DNA of 64,000 bases from Deltaproteobacteria bacterium HGW-Deltaproteobacteria-8 (GCA_002840405.1 PHAR01000003.1:1-64000); one strand, 5' to 3'; counted from the first letter of the stretch, positions 41,119-49,714 are shown. Program-made: numbers and translations. Notes: generated from the sequence alone by a model not told the origin.

Positions 41119-41126
41119 GCCGATAA
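41119..41126 (+). promoter_or_regulatory. Possible sigma28 (FliA) -10 element before fliL
   Basis: GCCGATAA matches the sigma28 -10 consensus exactly and lies about 70 nt upstream of fliL. The -35 region 15 nt further up reads ATAC rather than TAAA, so the match is only half convincing. Confidence 0.3.
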
Positions 41127-41194
41127 GGTTTTCGGGACAGAGTACAGCGGTTGCCGGTTGATCCCGGCTGCATCGACAACAAGGCGGTTTACCA

Positions 41195-41788
41195 GTGGCG
41201 AAGAAACCAGACGCGGAACCGGCGGCCGAGATTGCCATTGACGGCGAGGCCCCGAAGAAGTCCAAGAAGAAACTGATCATTATCCTCGGCATTAGCCTGC
41301 TCCTGCTCGCTGTGCTCGGTGCTGGCGGCTTTTTTGGCTACAAGTGGTGGATGGGCAAGAAGGCCGCTTCCGCCGGGGGCGACAACGCCACGGAGCAGAA
41401 GGCCGACGCCGGTCATGGCGAGAAGAAGGCCGAGGGCGGCCAGGGCGACAAGAAGGACGAGAAGGCAGGCGGAGCAGCCGGCGAGGGCGGCGAGCTGGTG
41501 AGCATCCCGCCCTTCCTGGTGAACCTGGCCGATCCTCAGGGCCGTCGCTACCTCAAGCTGGCCCTGGACATCGAGGTCAAGGACAAGGCCGCGGCGGATT
41601 CGCTCAACAAGAATATGCCCAAGGTCAAGGACGCCCTGCTCTTGCTGCTCTCCAGCAAGACGTACGATGATCTCGCGTCCCTTGAGAACAAGATCCTTCT
41701 CAAGAAGGAGATCGTGGAACGCTTGACGCTGGTGGTGGGCGAACAGAAAGTCTCGCGGGTGTATATCACGGAGATTGTCATCCAGTAG
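41195..41788 (+). CDS. fliL: Flagellar basal body-associated protein FliL
   Basis: Inner-membrane protein that surrounds or supports the stator units of the flagellar motor. 197 residues, GTG start. Short basic cytoplasmic part, one membrane helix (about 26-48, LIIILGISLLLLAVLGAGGFFGY), a Lys/Glu/Gly-rich linker (50-95) and a stomatin-like periplasmic domain beginning at LVSIPPFLVNLADPQGRRYLKL and ending in the typical VYITEIVIQ. First gene of a fliL-fliN-fliO-fliP-fliQ set; fliM, usually next to fliL, is missing here. Confidence 0.92.
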   Translation: MAKKPDAEPAAEIAIDGEAPKKSKKKLIIILGISLLLLAVLGAGGFFGYKWWMGKKAASAGGDNATEQKADAGHGEKKAEGGQGDKKDEKAGGAAGEGGELVSIPPFLVNLADPQGRRYLKLALDIEVKDKAAADSLNKNMPKVKDALLLLLSSKTYDDLASLENKILLKKEIVERLTLVVGEQKVSRVYITEIVIQ

Positions 41789-41913
41789 CCGAGCGGATTG
41801 GCGGGGAATGTCTTGGGAGCCCTTGCTTGTGCACGGGTTTTGCAATACTGACTTGAGCACGGGAGTGACCCGCGCCTTGCGATCTGCGTTCAACTTCACA
41901 CAGAGAGGTCAGC

Positions 41914-42459
41914 ATGGCCGATGACAAAGACCAGGACGCCCTCGCCGAGGAATGGGCCAACGCCCTGATGAAGGAAGAGGGCGGCGCGGAAGCCCCTGCC
42001 GCTGAAGTGGCCGAGGCCGCTGCCGGTGGCTCGTCCGATGACGCCCTGGCCGACGAGTGGGCCAAGGCCCTGGCCACCCAGGAGGTCGACGGGGTCAAGA
42101 AGGAGAAGGAGCAGACCTATCTCCGCACCCAGACCCACGAGCCTGAGTTCAAGGATATGACGGCCGAGCACAAGGCTCAGCGCCAGAATCCCGGCACCAA
42201 GCGCGACCTGGACTTCATCTTGGACATCCCCCTTGAGGTCTCGGCCGAGCTCGGGCGTACCAAGCTGCTCATCAATGAGCTGTTGCAACTTGGCCAGGGC
42301 AGCGTTATCGAGCTGAACAAGCTCGCTGGCGAGCCCATGGAGATTTTTGTCAACGGCAAGCTCGTGGCGCGGGGCGAGGCTGTGGTCATCAACGAGAAGT
42401 TCGGCATCCGCCTGACCGACATCATCAGTCCCATTGAGAGGGTCAAGCAACTTGCCTGA
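41914..42459 (+). CDS. fliN: Flagellar motor switch protein FliN
   Basis: Component of the rotor C-ring. 181 residues. The C-terminal SpoA domain (about 97-181: DFILDIPLEVSAELGRTKLLI...DIISPIERVKQLA) is complete. The N-terminus carries two copies of the short motif that in E. coli FliN (LWAEAL) binds FliH: DALAEEWANAL (8-18) and DALADEWAKAL (43-53). GAGAGG lies before the ATG. fliO overlaps its last codons. 125 nt without a gene separate it from fliL. Confidence 0.94.
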   Translation: MADDKDQDALAEEWANALMKEEGGAEAPAAEVAEAAAGGSSDDALADEWAKALATQEVDGVKKEKEQTYLRTQTHEPEFKDMTAEHKAQRQNPGTKRDLDFILDIPLEVSAELGRTKLLINELLQLGQGSVIELNKLAGEPMEIFVNGKLVARGEAVVINEKFGIRLTDIISPIERVKQLA

Positions 42460-42904
42460 TCAGCTTTTTCCTGACATTATGAAGATGCTCGTGGCGCTCA
42501 CGGGCATTGTGGCGTTTATTTTCTTTGTTGTCTGGCTGATGAAGAAGTTTTTGCCCGGGGTGGTGCGCCGACCGATTGATCGGGTGGACCTGGGCGTCAT
42601 CGCGCAGCTGTCCCTCGGCTCACGGCAGCGGGTGGCCGTTATTCGCGTGGCTGAGCGCACCCTGGTCATTGGCGTTACCGAAGGCTCCATCACCACCCTG
42701 GCGGAGCTTGAGACGCCGCAAAGAGAGTCCGCAGCCCAGAAGGAAGCCGATGACCCGAAAATTTTCGCTGATCTGCTCGCCTGGCGCAAGGACAGCCCTG
42801 ACCCGGTCGCCGAGCCTGCCAACAAGCCGACACCCAGGACTGCTGCCCTCGTTGAAGACGAAGGGCCGCGCCTCTTCGCTCCTGGCGAACGCCTCTCGCG
42901 CTAA
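42452..42904 (+). CDS. fliO: Flagellar biosynthesis protein FliO
   Basis: Membrane chaperone that helps assemble the FliP ring of the flagellar export gate. 150 residues from the TTG at 42452, which overlaps the fliN stop and has GAGAGGG about 10 nt upstream; another TTG at 42434 is possible. One membrane helix (MLVALTGIVAFIFFVVWLM) followed by the FliO cytoplasmic domain (VIAQLSLGSRQRVAVIRVAERTLVIGVTEGSITTL). Only weak sequence conservation is normal in this family; position between fliN and fliP supports the call. Confidence 0.85.
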   Translation: MPDQLFPDIMKMLVALTGIVAFIFFVVWLMKKFLPGVVRRPIDRVDLGVIAQLSLGSRQRVAVIRVAERTLVIGVTEGSITTLAELETPQRESAAQKEADDPKIFADLLAWRKDSPDPVAEPANKPTPRTAALVEDEGPRLFAPGERLSR

Positions 42905-43676
42905 CTTCGCCACCGTCGGGCTGCTCTGCTTCGGGCTGCTTTTCCTGTTTGTCATGCTCCCTGCCATGGCCCAGGCGGCGGCCCCGGCTAACACGGCCAG
43001 CGTGCCTACGCTGACCATGCAGCTCTCCGGCGGCCAGAGTGAGCCCACCAAGGTGGCCGTGGCCCTGGAGCTCATGTTCCTGTTCACGGTGCTGACCATC
43101 GCGCCTTCCATTGTGCTGACCATGACCTCGTTCACGCGCATCATCATCGTCTTCCATTTCCTGCGCCAGGCCATGGGCACCCCGCAGATGCCGCCCAACC
43201 AGATCCTGGCCTCGCTCGCCCTGTTCATGACCATCATCATCATGGGGCCGGTGATCAAGAGCGTGAACCAGGACGCCCTCCAGCCCTACCTGGAGGAGCG
43301 CATCGGCTTCAAGGAGGCTCTGGACAAGGCCCAGGTGCCTGTCCGCGCCTTCCTGTTCAAGCACACCCGCGAGAAAGACCTGTCGATTTTCTACTCCATC
43401 AGCAAGGAAGAGCGCCCGCAGAACAAGGAGCAGGTGTCCACCATCATGCTCGTGGCCGCGTACACCATCAGCGAGCTCAAGACCGGCTTCTCCATCGGCT
43501 TTCTCATCTACATCCCGTTCCTCATCCTGGACATGGTGGTGGCCAGCATCCTTTTGTCCATGGGCATGATGATGCTCCCCCCGGCAATGGTGGCCCTGCC
43601 CTTCAAGATCCTGTTATTCATCCTGGTTGACGGCTGGAGCCTGCTTATCGGCTCTGTTGTCAACTCCTTTGCCTGA
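42852..43676 (+). CDS. fliP: Flagellar export gate protein FliP
   Basis: Forms the core pentamer of the type III export gate with FliQ and FliR. About 274 residues from a TTG at 42852, which overlaps fliO by 53 nt and gives a proper signal sequence (KTKGRASS...LLCFGLLFLFVMLPAMAQA). Starting at ATG 42954 would cut the signal. The mature part has TMTSFTRIIIVFHFLRQAMGTPQMPPNQIL, the GFKEALDKAQ periplasmic region and the C-terminal membrane pair with PPAMVALPFKILLFILVDGW, all typical. The start codon is uncertain. Confidence 0.93.
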   Translation: MKTKGRASSLLANASRANFATVGLLCFGLLFLFVMLPAMAQAAAPANTASVPTLTMQLSGGQSEPTKVAVALELMFLFTVLTIAPSIVLTMTSFTRIIIVFHFLRQAMGTPQMPPNQILASLALFMTIIIMGPVIKSVNQDALQPYLEERIGFKEALDKAQVPVRAFLFKHTREKDLSIFYSISKEERPQNKEQVSTIMLVAAYTISELKTGFSIGFLIYIPFLILDMVVASILLSMGMMMLPPAMVALPFKILLFILVDGWSLLIGSVVNSFA

Positions 43677-43683
43677 CGACGCC

Positions 43684-43959
43684 ATGGCCATAACTCCTGA
43701 ATTCGTCGTCGGTTTTGCCCGCGAGGCCATGGAGATGACTTTGGTCATCTGCCTGCCCATGATGGGTGTGGGCCTGGCTGTGGGCGTGTGCATCAGCGTG
43801 TTCCAGGCGGCCACGCAGATCCAGGACGCCACGCTCTCCCTTGTGCCAAAACTTGTGGCCATGTTCATAGCCTTGATCCTGGCTTTTCCCTGGATCATGG
43901 ACAAGATGATCACCTACACCACAAATCTTTTCACTAACTTACCCGTATACATACGATAG
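43684..43959 (+). CDS. fliQ: Flagellar export gate protein FliQ
   Basis: Small export-gate subunit that wraps around the FliP/FliR core. 91 residues with two membrane helices (LVICLPMMGVGLAVGVCISVFQ and LVPKLVAMFIALILAFPWIM) and the conserved QAATQIQDATLSLVPK between them. It starts 7 nt after fliP; no Shine-Dalgarno is visible, suggesting coupling to fliP translation. fliR does not follow here. The 250 bp downstream (43960-44209) hold no gene I can support and only a weak GC-rich hairpin just after the stop. Confidence 0.94.
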   Translation: MAITPEFVVGFAREAMEMTLVICLPMMGVGLAVGVCISVFQAATQIQDATLSLVPKLVAMFIALILAFPWIMDKMITYTTNLFTNLPVYIR

Positions 43960-44209
43960 CGGCCAGCTGTTTCCGGCCAACCTTGCCAAACCGGCACTCA
44001 CAGGCTAGGACTCTACGCACGCGCCTAAACACCAGGGGTTATCTTCCACACATGAGCAGGCGTCAGGACACTCGCAGTAACGGTCAGGCTGCCGGGGAGC
44101 GGGCCTGCGGTTACGTCGGTCCCGCGTTTGTGACGGATTCTGGCTTTGCGCCGGGATGCGCCTGTGGTCGCCCCCCTGCTCCTTGCTCCAGCCCCATAGG
44201 GACACCGTA

Positions 44210-45835
44210 ATGATCCTCGACTCCATCACCAATTCCATCAAGGCCAAGCCCGCGCGCTGGCTCTTTTTTCTCATCCTCCTGCCAACGCTCTTGCGTGTCT
44301 GGTTCGTGGCCACCGGGCAGCTCGGCCTGGTGCAGGACGAGGCCCAATACTGGGACTGGACCCGGCACCTGCAGCTGACCTACTATTCCAAGGGTCCTCT
44401 CATCGCCTGGATCATCGCCCTGTTCACGGGACTGTTGGGCAACACCGAGCTTGGCGTGCGCATGGGCTCCATCGTCGGTGCTGCGCTGTTCCCGCTGCTC
44501 TTGTGGTGGCTTGTGGCTGTGCTCTGGAAGCGTCCGGTGCTGGCCGTGCTGGCGGTGTTCCTGGCGGCGGTCTCCCCGCTGTTTGAGGCCCTCGGCATCC
44601 TCATGACCACGGACAACCCCTTTGTGCTCTGCTGGACCCTGTCCATGATCGCCCTGTACGCCGCGTCCACGCCCGATGATTCCGGCCGTGACCGTGGCCT
44701 GTGGCCGTTTCTGCTGCTGGCCCTGGCCTTTGGGGTGGGCATCCTGGCCAAGTACACCATGCTCGGTCTGGTGGGCCTGGTTGTCGCCTACGGCATCCTG
44801 CTTCACCGCGGCGGTGTTTTGCCCCGCCGCTTTTGGCCGCGTCTTTTCGTTTCCCTGGTCGTGGGCGTGCTGCTCGGCTTTCTGCCCACCCTTATCTGGA
44901 ACATGCAGAACGATTTTGTGGGCTACAAGCATGTGCTGCACCTCATCGGCCTGACTGGCGAAGGTTCCAAGACCATCTTCCGGCTCTCTCGCGTGCCGGA
45001 GTATGTGGGCGCGCAGCTGGGCTTCGCCTTGCCGTGGTGGTTCTGGATGATGCTTGTGGCGGGCCTGAGCACCGCTCGCCAGGTCTGGCAGGGAGCGGGT
45101 TTGCGCATGTCTGCAACCATCCCCAACAACGATAACGGGGCTTCCTTCGCCCAGTCGGCCCTGCTGGTGGTTTTCTTCTGGCCCATGACGCTCTTTTTCC
45201 TGGCCTGGAGCTTTCACACCAAGGTGCTGGCCAACTGGAACACGGTGAGTTTCGTCGCCGGCTGCGTGCTCGGCGCGCTTGAGCTGGAGCGGCTGTGCCT
45301 GTCGAATCCTTCCCGGCGCACCTCGCGCTTGCTGGTCTCCGCTGGCGTTGCCAGCATTCTGCTTCTGCTTTTCCTGCACCTGCACCAGCTGCTGCCCATT
45401 CCCGCCTCCATCAACCCCGCGCACCGGCTCAAGGGCTGGGAAGACATGGGCGCTCGCATGGGCCAGGTGGCGGAGCAGCGTTTTGCTGACCCGAAGCGTG
45501 TGTTCTTCATGAGCGATGTCTACGACATCACATCCTCCCTGGCCTTCTATGTGCCTGGCCAGCCGCAAACCTACTGCATGTGGTGGTATGGGCGCCGCAT
45601 GAACCAGTATGACCTTTGGGGCGGCCCTGAGGGCAAACTGGGCTGGGACGCGGTGCTGGTGCTCAAGGGCGACTCTGCGGGCATGCCCCCGGTGCTCACG
45701 GACATGTTCGCCAGCGTCTCCGGTCCCTACCGCTATGTTGCCAGCTATCGCGACGTTCCTGTCCGTCCTTTCTACTACTACCTCTGCTACGGCTACAAAG
45801 GTCTTTGGCCCCGCCACGACACCGGCACTTTCTAG
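44210..45835 (+). CDS. Family 39 (ArnT/PMT-like) glycosyltransferase
   Basis: 541 residues, about ten to twelve membrane helices. The first periplasmic loop contains the acidic catalytic pair DE (residues 43-44, in VQDEAQYWDW) expected for GT-C enzymes that use lipid-linked sugars. The C-terminal 120 residues form a soluble periplasmic domain. Such enzymes transfer sugars from polyprenyl phosphate to lipid A, proteins or polysaccharides. The ATG at 44210 is chosen over an upstream Met at 44156 because it puts the first helix near the start and has AGGGA upstream. Monocistronic as far as can be seen. Confidence 0.87.
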   Translation: MILDSITNSIKAKPARWLFFLILLPTLLRVWFVATGQLGLVQDEAQYWDWTRHLQLTYYSKGPLIAWIIALFTGLLGNTELGVRMGSIVGAALFPLLLWWLVAVLWKRPVLAVLAVFLAAVSPLFEALGILMTTDNPFVLCWTLSMIALYAASTPDDSGRDRGLWPFLLLALAFGVGILAKYTMLGLVGLVVAYGILLHRGGVLPRRFWPRLFVSLVVGVLLGFLPTLIWNMQNDFVGYKHVLHLIGLTGEGSKTIFRLSRVPEYVGAQLGFALPWWFWMMLVAGLSTARQVWQGAGLRMSATIPNNDNGASFAQSALLVVFFWPMTLFFLAWSFHTKVLANWNTVSFVAGCVLGALELERLCLSNPSRRTSRLLVSAGVASILLLLFLHLHQLLPIPASINPAHRLKGWEDMGARMGQVAEQRFADPKRVFFMSDVYDITSSLAFYVPGQPQTYCMWWYGRRMNQYDLWGGPEGKLGWDAVLVLKGDSAGMPPVLTDMFASVSGPYRYVASYRDVPVRPFYYYLCYGYKGLWPRHDTGTF

Positions 45836-45928
45836 CCCGCCTGTTCCATGCAATCGACTCAATTCTCGTGCGATTTTGAACGAGTTTTGAGTCTTTTAAT
45901 GCCTTTTGATGACAAACGTTGACATTCT

Positions 45929-45957
45929 TTGACAACGGGTGCATAAGCGCATATATC
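45929..45957 (+). promoter_or_regulatory. Putative sigma70 promoter of the excisionase-like gene
   Basis: -35 TTGACA (45929-45934), 17-nt spacer, -10 TATATC (45952-45957). A second TTGACA lies 10 nt upstream (45919), with a poorer -10. The predicted start site is next to the ATG at 45966, and no ribosome site is present, so translation is probably leaderless. The region 45836-45965 is clearly AT-richer than its neighbours. Confidence 0.5.
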
Positions 45958-45965
45958 GGTGTCAT

Positions 45966-46241
45966 ATGGTAGACAACGATGTACACGCTCTGGATTCCGC
46001 TTTGGTGTTGCCTCGACTTCTTACCCTGAAGGAGGTCGCCAACATCTTGCGCATCCACCCCAGAACAGCGTATAGGCTTGTTCAGGACGGAGCGCTGGTA
46101 GCAATACGTGTTGGAACGCAGTGGCGCGTCACCGAGGAAGCGCTGCACGAGTATGTTTCACGCGGTTGGAGGCACTGGCGGCCAGAGCCCTCCAGAGCCA
46201 GGACGCGGCAATACAGCTTGCCGTTTGACGAACAGGAGTGA
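45966..46241 (+). CDS. Excisionase/MerR-type helix-turn-helix protein
   Basis: 91 residues. Central HTH_17 (excisionase-family) domain: LLTLKEVANILRIHPRTAYRLVQDGALVAIRVGTQWRVTEEALHEYV, followed by a basic tail. The family includes Xis proteins and small regulators that bind single operators. No integrase or phage gene is near, so a regulatory role is more likely. The GTG at 45939 is an alternative start but falls inside the promoter. Its stop overlaps the ribosome site of the next gene (3 nt before the ATG), so the two are co-translated. Confidence 0.78.
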   Translation: MVDNDVHALDSALVLPRLLTLKEVANILRIHPRTAYRLVQDGALVAIRVGTQWRVTEEALHEYVSRGWRHWRPEPSRARTRQYSLPFDEQE

Positions 46242-46243
46242 GC

Positions 46244-46645
46244 ATGAACCAGACGCCTGTGGACTTTTCCGGCAACCCGGCTCCGGCCCGTCCAATCACG
46301 TTGCCGAACGACTTCGGCAACCCCATCACCTTGACGGCGAGCCTGGTGGCCGAGGATATCCATTTCAGCACCACGACAGGGCTGCTCACCGTTGAGAAGC
46401 TTTACCGCACCGCACAGGGCCGTGTCGGCTACGGCATCATCGCCGCCTCTGGCGAGAGCCGAGAGCGCCGGGCCTACACCCTGGACGACCAGGGCGAGAC
46501 AGTGGTCTGCGACAACGGCGCGTACACCGTTGAGTTGCCCGTGAACGACCTGCAGGAGCTCCTGTGCATGGCCTTGCAGGCGGAAGACGCCCTGAAGACC
46601 GTGGGTGAGCACGCCCACTTCTCCGTGGCCGTGAACGACGAATAG
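46244..46645 (+). CDS. Hypothetical protein co-transcribed with the HTH gene
   Basis: 133 residues, no signal peptide or membrane segment, mixed alpha/beta by composition. It contains RPITLPNDFGNPITLTASLVAEDIHF, then GYGIIAASGESRERRAYTLD and an acidic C-terminus. AGGAG lies 5 nt before the ATG, inside the end of the HTH gene. A strong intrinsic terminator follows. I do not recognise a family; the tight link to an excisionase-like protein suggests a common regulated function. Confidence 0.72.
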   Translation: MNQTPVDFSGNPAPARPITLPNDFGNPITLTASLVAEDIHFSTTTGLLTVEKLYRTAQGRVGYGIIAASGESRERRAYTLDDQGETVVCDNGAYTVELPVNDLQELLCMALQAEDALKTVGEHAHFSVAVNDE

Positions 46646-46671
46646 CTCAGCTCCTCCTGCCAGAAACGACA

Positions 46672-46699
46672 AGCGCCCGGATTTCCGGGCGCTTTTTTT
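46672..46699 (+). terminator. Intrinsic terminator
   Basis: Perfect 9-bp stem AGCGCCCGG/CCGGGCGCT, loop ATTT, then seven T residues. It ends the HTH/hypothetical transcript and lies between convergent genes. Confidence 0.93.
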
Positions 46700-46719
46700 G
46701 TCTGGGCGCAAGCCCGGTC

Positions 46720-48060
46720 TTAATCCTGCTCGCAGTGCTGGATGCCGTGGGAGCCGAAGTCCTCCTGTCCGGTGGACTCGATGACCGCGCGCCAGTAGTC
46801 GGAGTTGATGTTGAGCATCTTGCGCTTGCTGGTGACGAGCTCCAGCGGCACGTGCACGTAGCGCGACTGCAGCCGGCTGACGACCATGCCGGTCTTTCCG
46901 GCCATGGCCGCGTGCACGGCGTTCTGGCCGAGGAAGCCGGAGTAGACGCGGTCGTTGGCGTTGGCGGGCACGGAGCGTATGATGTAGCTCGGGTCAATGA
47001 ATTTGACGGTGACCTCCATGCTGCGGTTCTTGAAGTGTTCCTTGATGCGCGCGATGAGTATGCTGCAGATGTCGCAGAGCACGGGGTTGCCGGAGGCGTC
47101 GGTTCTGCCGCTGGCCTCGCAGAGGTGCTGGCCAGCGCCCTCGGCCACCACGATGACCGCGTGCCTGCGCTTGCGCAGGCGCAGTTCCAGCTGCGTCAGC
47201 AGCCCCTCCGGCCCGTCCAGCTCAAAGGGGTTCTCCGGCACCATCACGAAGTTGACCTCTTTGAGGGCCAGGGTGGCTTGTGCGGCGATGAACCCGGACT
47301 CCCGGCCCATGAGCTTGACGATGCCGATGCCGTTGTAGGCGCCGACGGCCTCCACGTGCGCGCAGCCGATGGCCTCTGTGGCCTTTTCCACGGCCGTGTC
47401 GAAGCCGAAGGACTTGCCCACGAAGTTGATGTCGTTGTCGATGGTCTTGGGGATGCCGATGATGCTGATGCGCGAGTTCCGCGCCTTGATTTCCTTGACG
47501 ATGTTGGCAGCGGCCTTCATGGTGCCGTCCCCGCCGATCATGAACAGCACGTTGATGTTCATGCGCTCCAGGGCGTCCACGATCTCATCCGGGGCCTGCG
47601 GCCCGCGGGAGGAGCCGAGTTCGGTGCCGCCGAAGACATGGAAGTTCGACACCTTGTCCGGGGTCAGCTCCATGATGTCGTGCCCGTATTTGGGGATGAA
47701 GCCCTGCAGGCCGTAGCGTATGCCGATGACCGAGGCCACGTGGTAGTGGTGGTAGGCGTCCATGACGATGGCGCGGATCACGTCGTTGATGCCTGGGCAC
47801 AGCCCGCCACAGGTGACGATGGCGCACTTGACCTTGGACGAGTCGAAGTAGAGCTTGCCGCGCGGCCCGGCCTTCTCGAAGCGCATGGGCCCACGCGCGA
47901 TGCCGAGCAGGTCGGCCTCTTCTTCGGTCAGGTTCAGCTCCAGCTCTTCTTCCTGGGCGATGTAGCTGCAGTAGTGCAGTGGGGTAGGGATCTTGGCCAC
48001 GCCAAGGGTCTCGATGGCGGTGTTGAGCCCGGATTTTTTGGAGCCTGCGCTCTTGGTCAT
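46720..48060 (-). CDS. pfkA: 6-phosphofructokinase, long PPi-PFK-like group
   Basis: Phosphorylates fructose 6-phosphate in glycolysis. 446 residues, with the N-terminal extension and GPRGKLYFD segment of the plant/trypanosome-like long group. Active site: CGGLCPGINDVIR, GGDGTMKAA and PKTIDNDI. The Gly in GGDGT points to ATP rather than pyrophosphate as donor, whereas the Lys in PKTIDND is shared with the PPi enzymes; this Gly/Lys combination is known in ATP-dependent long PFKs. So ATP use is likely but not certain. AGGAGG precedes the ATG by 5 nt. Single gene between convergent and same-strand neighbours. Confidence 0.9.
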   Translation of the reverse strand: MTKSAGSKKSGLNTAIETLGVAKIPTPLHYCSYIAQEEELELNLTEEEADLLGIARGPMRFEKAGPRGKLYFDSSKVKCAIVTCGGLCPGINDVIRAIVMDAYHHYHVASVIGIRYGLQGFIPKYGHDIMELTPDKVSNFHVFGGTELGSSRGPQAPDEIVDALERMNINVLFMIGGDGTMKAAANIVKEIKARNSRISIIGIPKTIDNDINFVGKSFGFDTAVEKATEAIGCAHVEAVGAYNGIGIVKLMGRESGFIAAQATLALKEVNFVMVPENPFELDGPEGLLTQLELRLRKRRHAVIVVAEGAGQHLCEASGRTDASGNPVLCDICSILIARIKEHFKNRSMEVTVKFIDPSYIIRSVPANANDRVYSGFLGQNAVHAAMAGKTGMVVSRLQSRYVHVPLELVTSKRKMLNINSDYWRAVIESTGQEDFGSHGIQHCEQD

Positions 48061-48154
48061 GGGGACCTCCTGTGGCCGGATACAGAGTATTTTTCTATTC
48101 TTCTATCCAATCCTTGCCCTTGCGTAAACTCCCCTTGTGCCAAGTCCATTGAAA

Positions 48155-49684
48155 TCATTGCAGCAGTATTGGGCGCGTAGGCGCGTCTGCCGCGAGGCCC
48201 TGGCGCAGAGGCACGGATTTCGTCACCATTGCGGTTGCTGGAGCAGGTTCCGCAACACTCCCCAAGGGCATGCCAGACGTTGCGGCGGGGGCCTCCACGC
48301 TCAGTGTCAGGCCGGGGACGGCTGCTGTCCAGAGCATGATCCGAGTCTCTGAAAGGGCGCGCACGTTGATTTTCCCGGTTCCATCGGCCTTTTCAAGCTG
48401 GTCGAAAATGCGCATGCGCAGGCCGGGAATGTGCGCCGTGCCATCCGGCCCGACCACAACCTCTATCCAATCGTCTGCAAAGCATTGGGAGTGCGCCTTG
48501 CCGCTGTGCGCATCGAAATAGCGCACCACACCATCGACATCGGAAAGGCGCAGGCACCTGGCATGGCTGGAGACGGCCAGCTGCGGGAGATGCGGTTCGT
48601 ACACTGGCGTTGGCCGCCAGGACAGCCCAGAGCGCACGTAGAGCAGGTTCGGGCCACGGAGCTCCAGCCAGCCGTCATTCTTGCCCGTGGAGGCCTCTCC
48701 AGGCGTTTTCTCGGCCTCGGCAGGGCGGTTGTGCAGCACGTCCCAGCGCACCAGGCGCCCGTCCGTGGTCCAGAGCCGCGCCTCGATTCCCTGAATGTCG
48801 CCCCGTGCGAAAGGCCCGCCAGGCACGGACAGGGTGCGCAGGCCCACGCCCGAGCGTGCGTTCCAGGCCCCGCCGTGGCCCTGGCCGTCCAGGACCAGCA
48901 GGACCCCCTCGCCGTCGGAAAAGCCGATGGCTGCGGGAGCCCCGCCCAAGGCCGCGACCATGCGCATCGCGCCGCCGCGCGGCCCGACCCAGACCTGTCC
49001 GCTCTGGTCCTGCGCCGCCAAAAAGGCCCCGGTGGCGCTGACGGTGAGGCTGATCTGTCCGCGCATGGCGGTTTCGGTGGTGGTTGCCGGGCAGCCGGGC
49101 GCACGCAGGTCGAAGAAGACAAGCCGGTTCAATCCCTGCGCCCAGGCCGCAAGCACATCCCCTTCGGCCGCCAGGGCCATGGCATAGGCCGGGTCCCCGC
49201 TCGGCATCGCAAGGCTCGTGCAGTTGCCTGCCCCGAACAGCTCGATGCGGCCGTCCGCGTGGCTGGCCGCTGCTGCCGTGGCATCTCCGGCGCTGGCTAT
49301 GACGTTGGTGGAGAGCAGCACGGCAGGGCGCTGGAGGCTCAGGTCCAGGCCCTGGGCTCCGGCCCAAACCCCTGAGGACGGGTCCAGCAGCCCCGCAACG
49401 TTTTGGCTGGCCTGGAGCAGGCTGCGCTCCAATGCCTGGCCGGGTGCGGCGGGCCTGCCCTCGGCAACAGGGGCGTCGATGTAGCTCTCGCCCATCCCCG
49501 GCCTGATGGCCTCGGCCGCAGTACCAGCGGCCAAGGGAAAGAGCGGCAGCAGGCAGGCAAGACCGACGCAGAGCGCAAGCCGGAGCAGGGGGGTTCGGCT
49601 GCCGGAGCAAGGCCCGGCCTTTGGAGCCTGGTCGCGACATGCTTTGCAGGCCCTTGCGGAGTGTGTGCGGAGAGGTTCACGCAT
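48155..49684 (-). CDS. Exported beta-propeller-like protein, unknown function
   Basis: 509 residues. Probable signal sequence (hydrophobic LLRLALCVGLACLLPLFPLAAGTAAEA after a basic N-region) and a long middle part of short beta-strands with repeated G-x-A/W-x-x-D patterns (DGRIELFGAGN, DVLAAWAQGLNRLVFFDLR, GVLLVLDGQGHGGAWNAR, TTDGRLVRWDV), suggesting a WD40-type propeller of six or seven blades. The C-terminus is Ala/Pro-rich. It starts 30 nt after rfaE1, with no strong ribosome site, and may share its transcript. Periplasmic or surface location is inferred. Confidence 0.6.
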   Translation of the reverse strand: MREPLRTHSARACKACRDQAPKAGPCSGSRTPLLRLALCVGLACLLPLFPLAAGTAAEAIRPGMGESYIDAPVAEGRPAAPGQALERSLLQASQNVAGLLDPSSGVWAGAQGLDLSLQRPAVLLSTNVIASAGDATAAAASHADGRIELFGAGNCTSLAMPSGDPAYAMALAAEGDVLAAWAQGLNRLVFFDLRAPGCPATTTETAMRGQISLTVSATGAFLAAQDQSGQVWVGPRGGAMRMVAALGGAPAAIGFSDGEGVLLVLDGQGHGGAWNARSGVGLRTLSVPGGPFARGDIQGIEARLWTTDGRLVRWDVLHNRPAEAEKTPGEASTGKNDGWLELRGPNLLYVRSGLSWRPTPVYEPHLPQLAVSSHARCLRLSDVDGVVRYFDAHSGKAHSQCFADDWIEVVVGPDGTAHIPGLRMRIFDQLEKADGTGKINVRALSETRIMLWTAAVPGLTLSVEAPAATSGMPLGSVAEPAPATAMVTKSVPLRQGLAADAPTRPILLQ

Positions 49685-49714
49685 GGCGGCTGCTCGGGGC
49701 GTTATCCGGAAGCC

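Noticed and set aside
43960-44209. A short gene between fliQ and the GT39 gene
   Set aside because: Frames here lack a ribosome site and any family resemblance.
45966-46241. Prophage remnant indicated by the excisionase-like gene
   Set aside because: No integrase, attachment site duplication or phage gene is near; the family also contains ordinary regulators.
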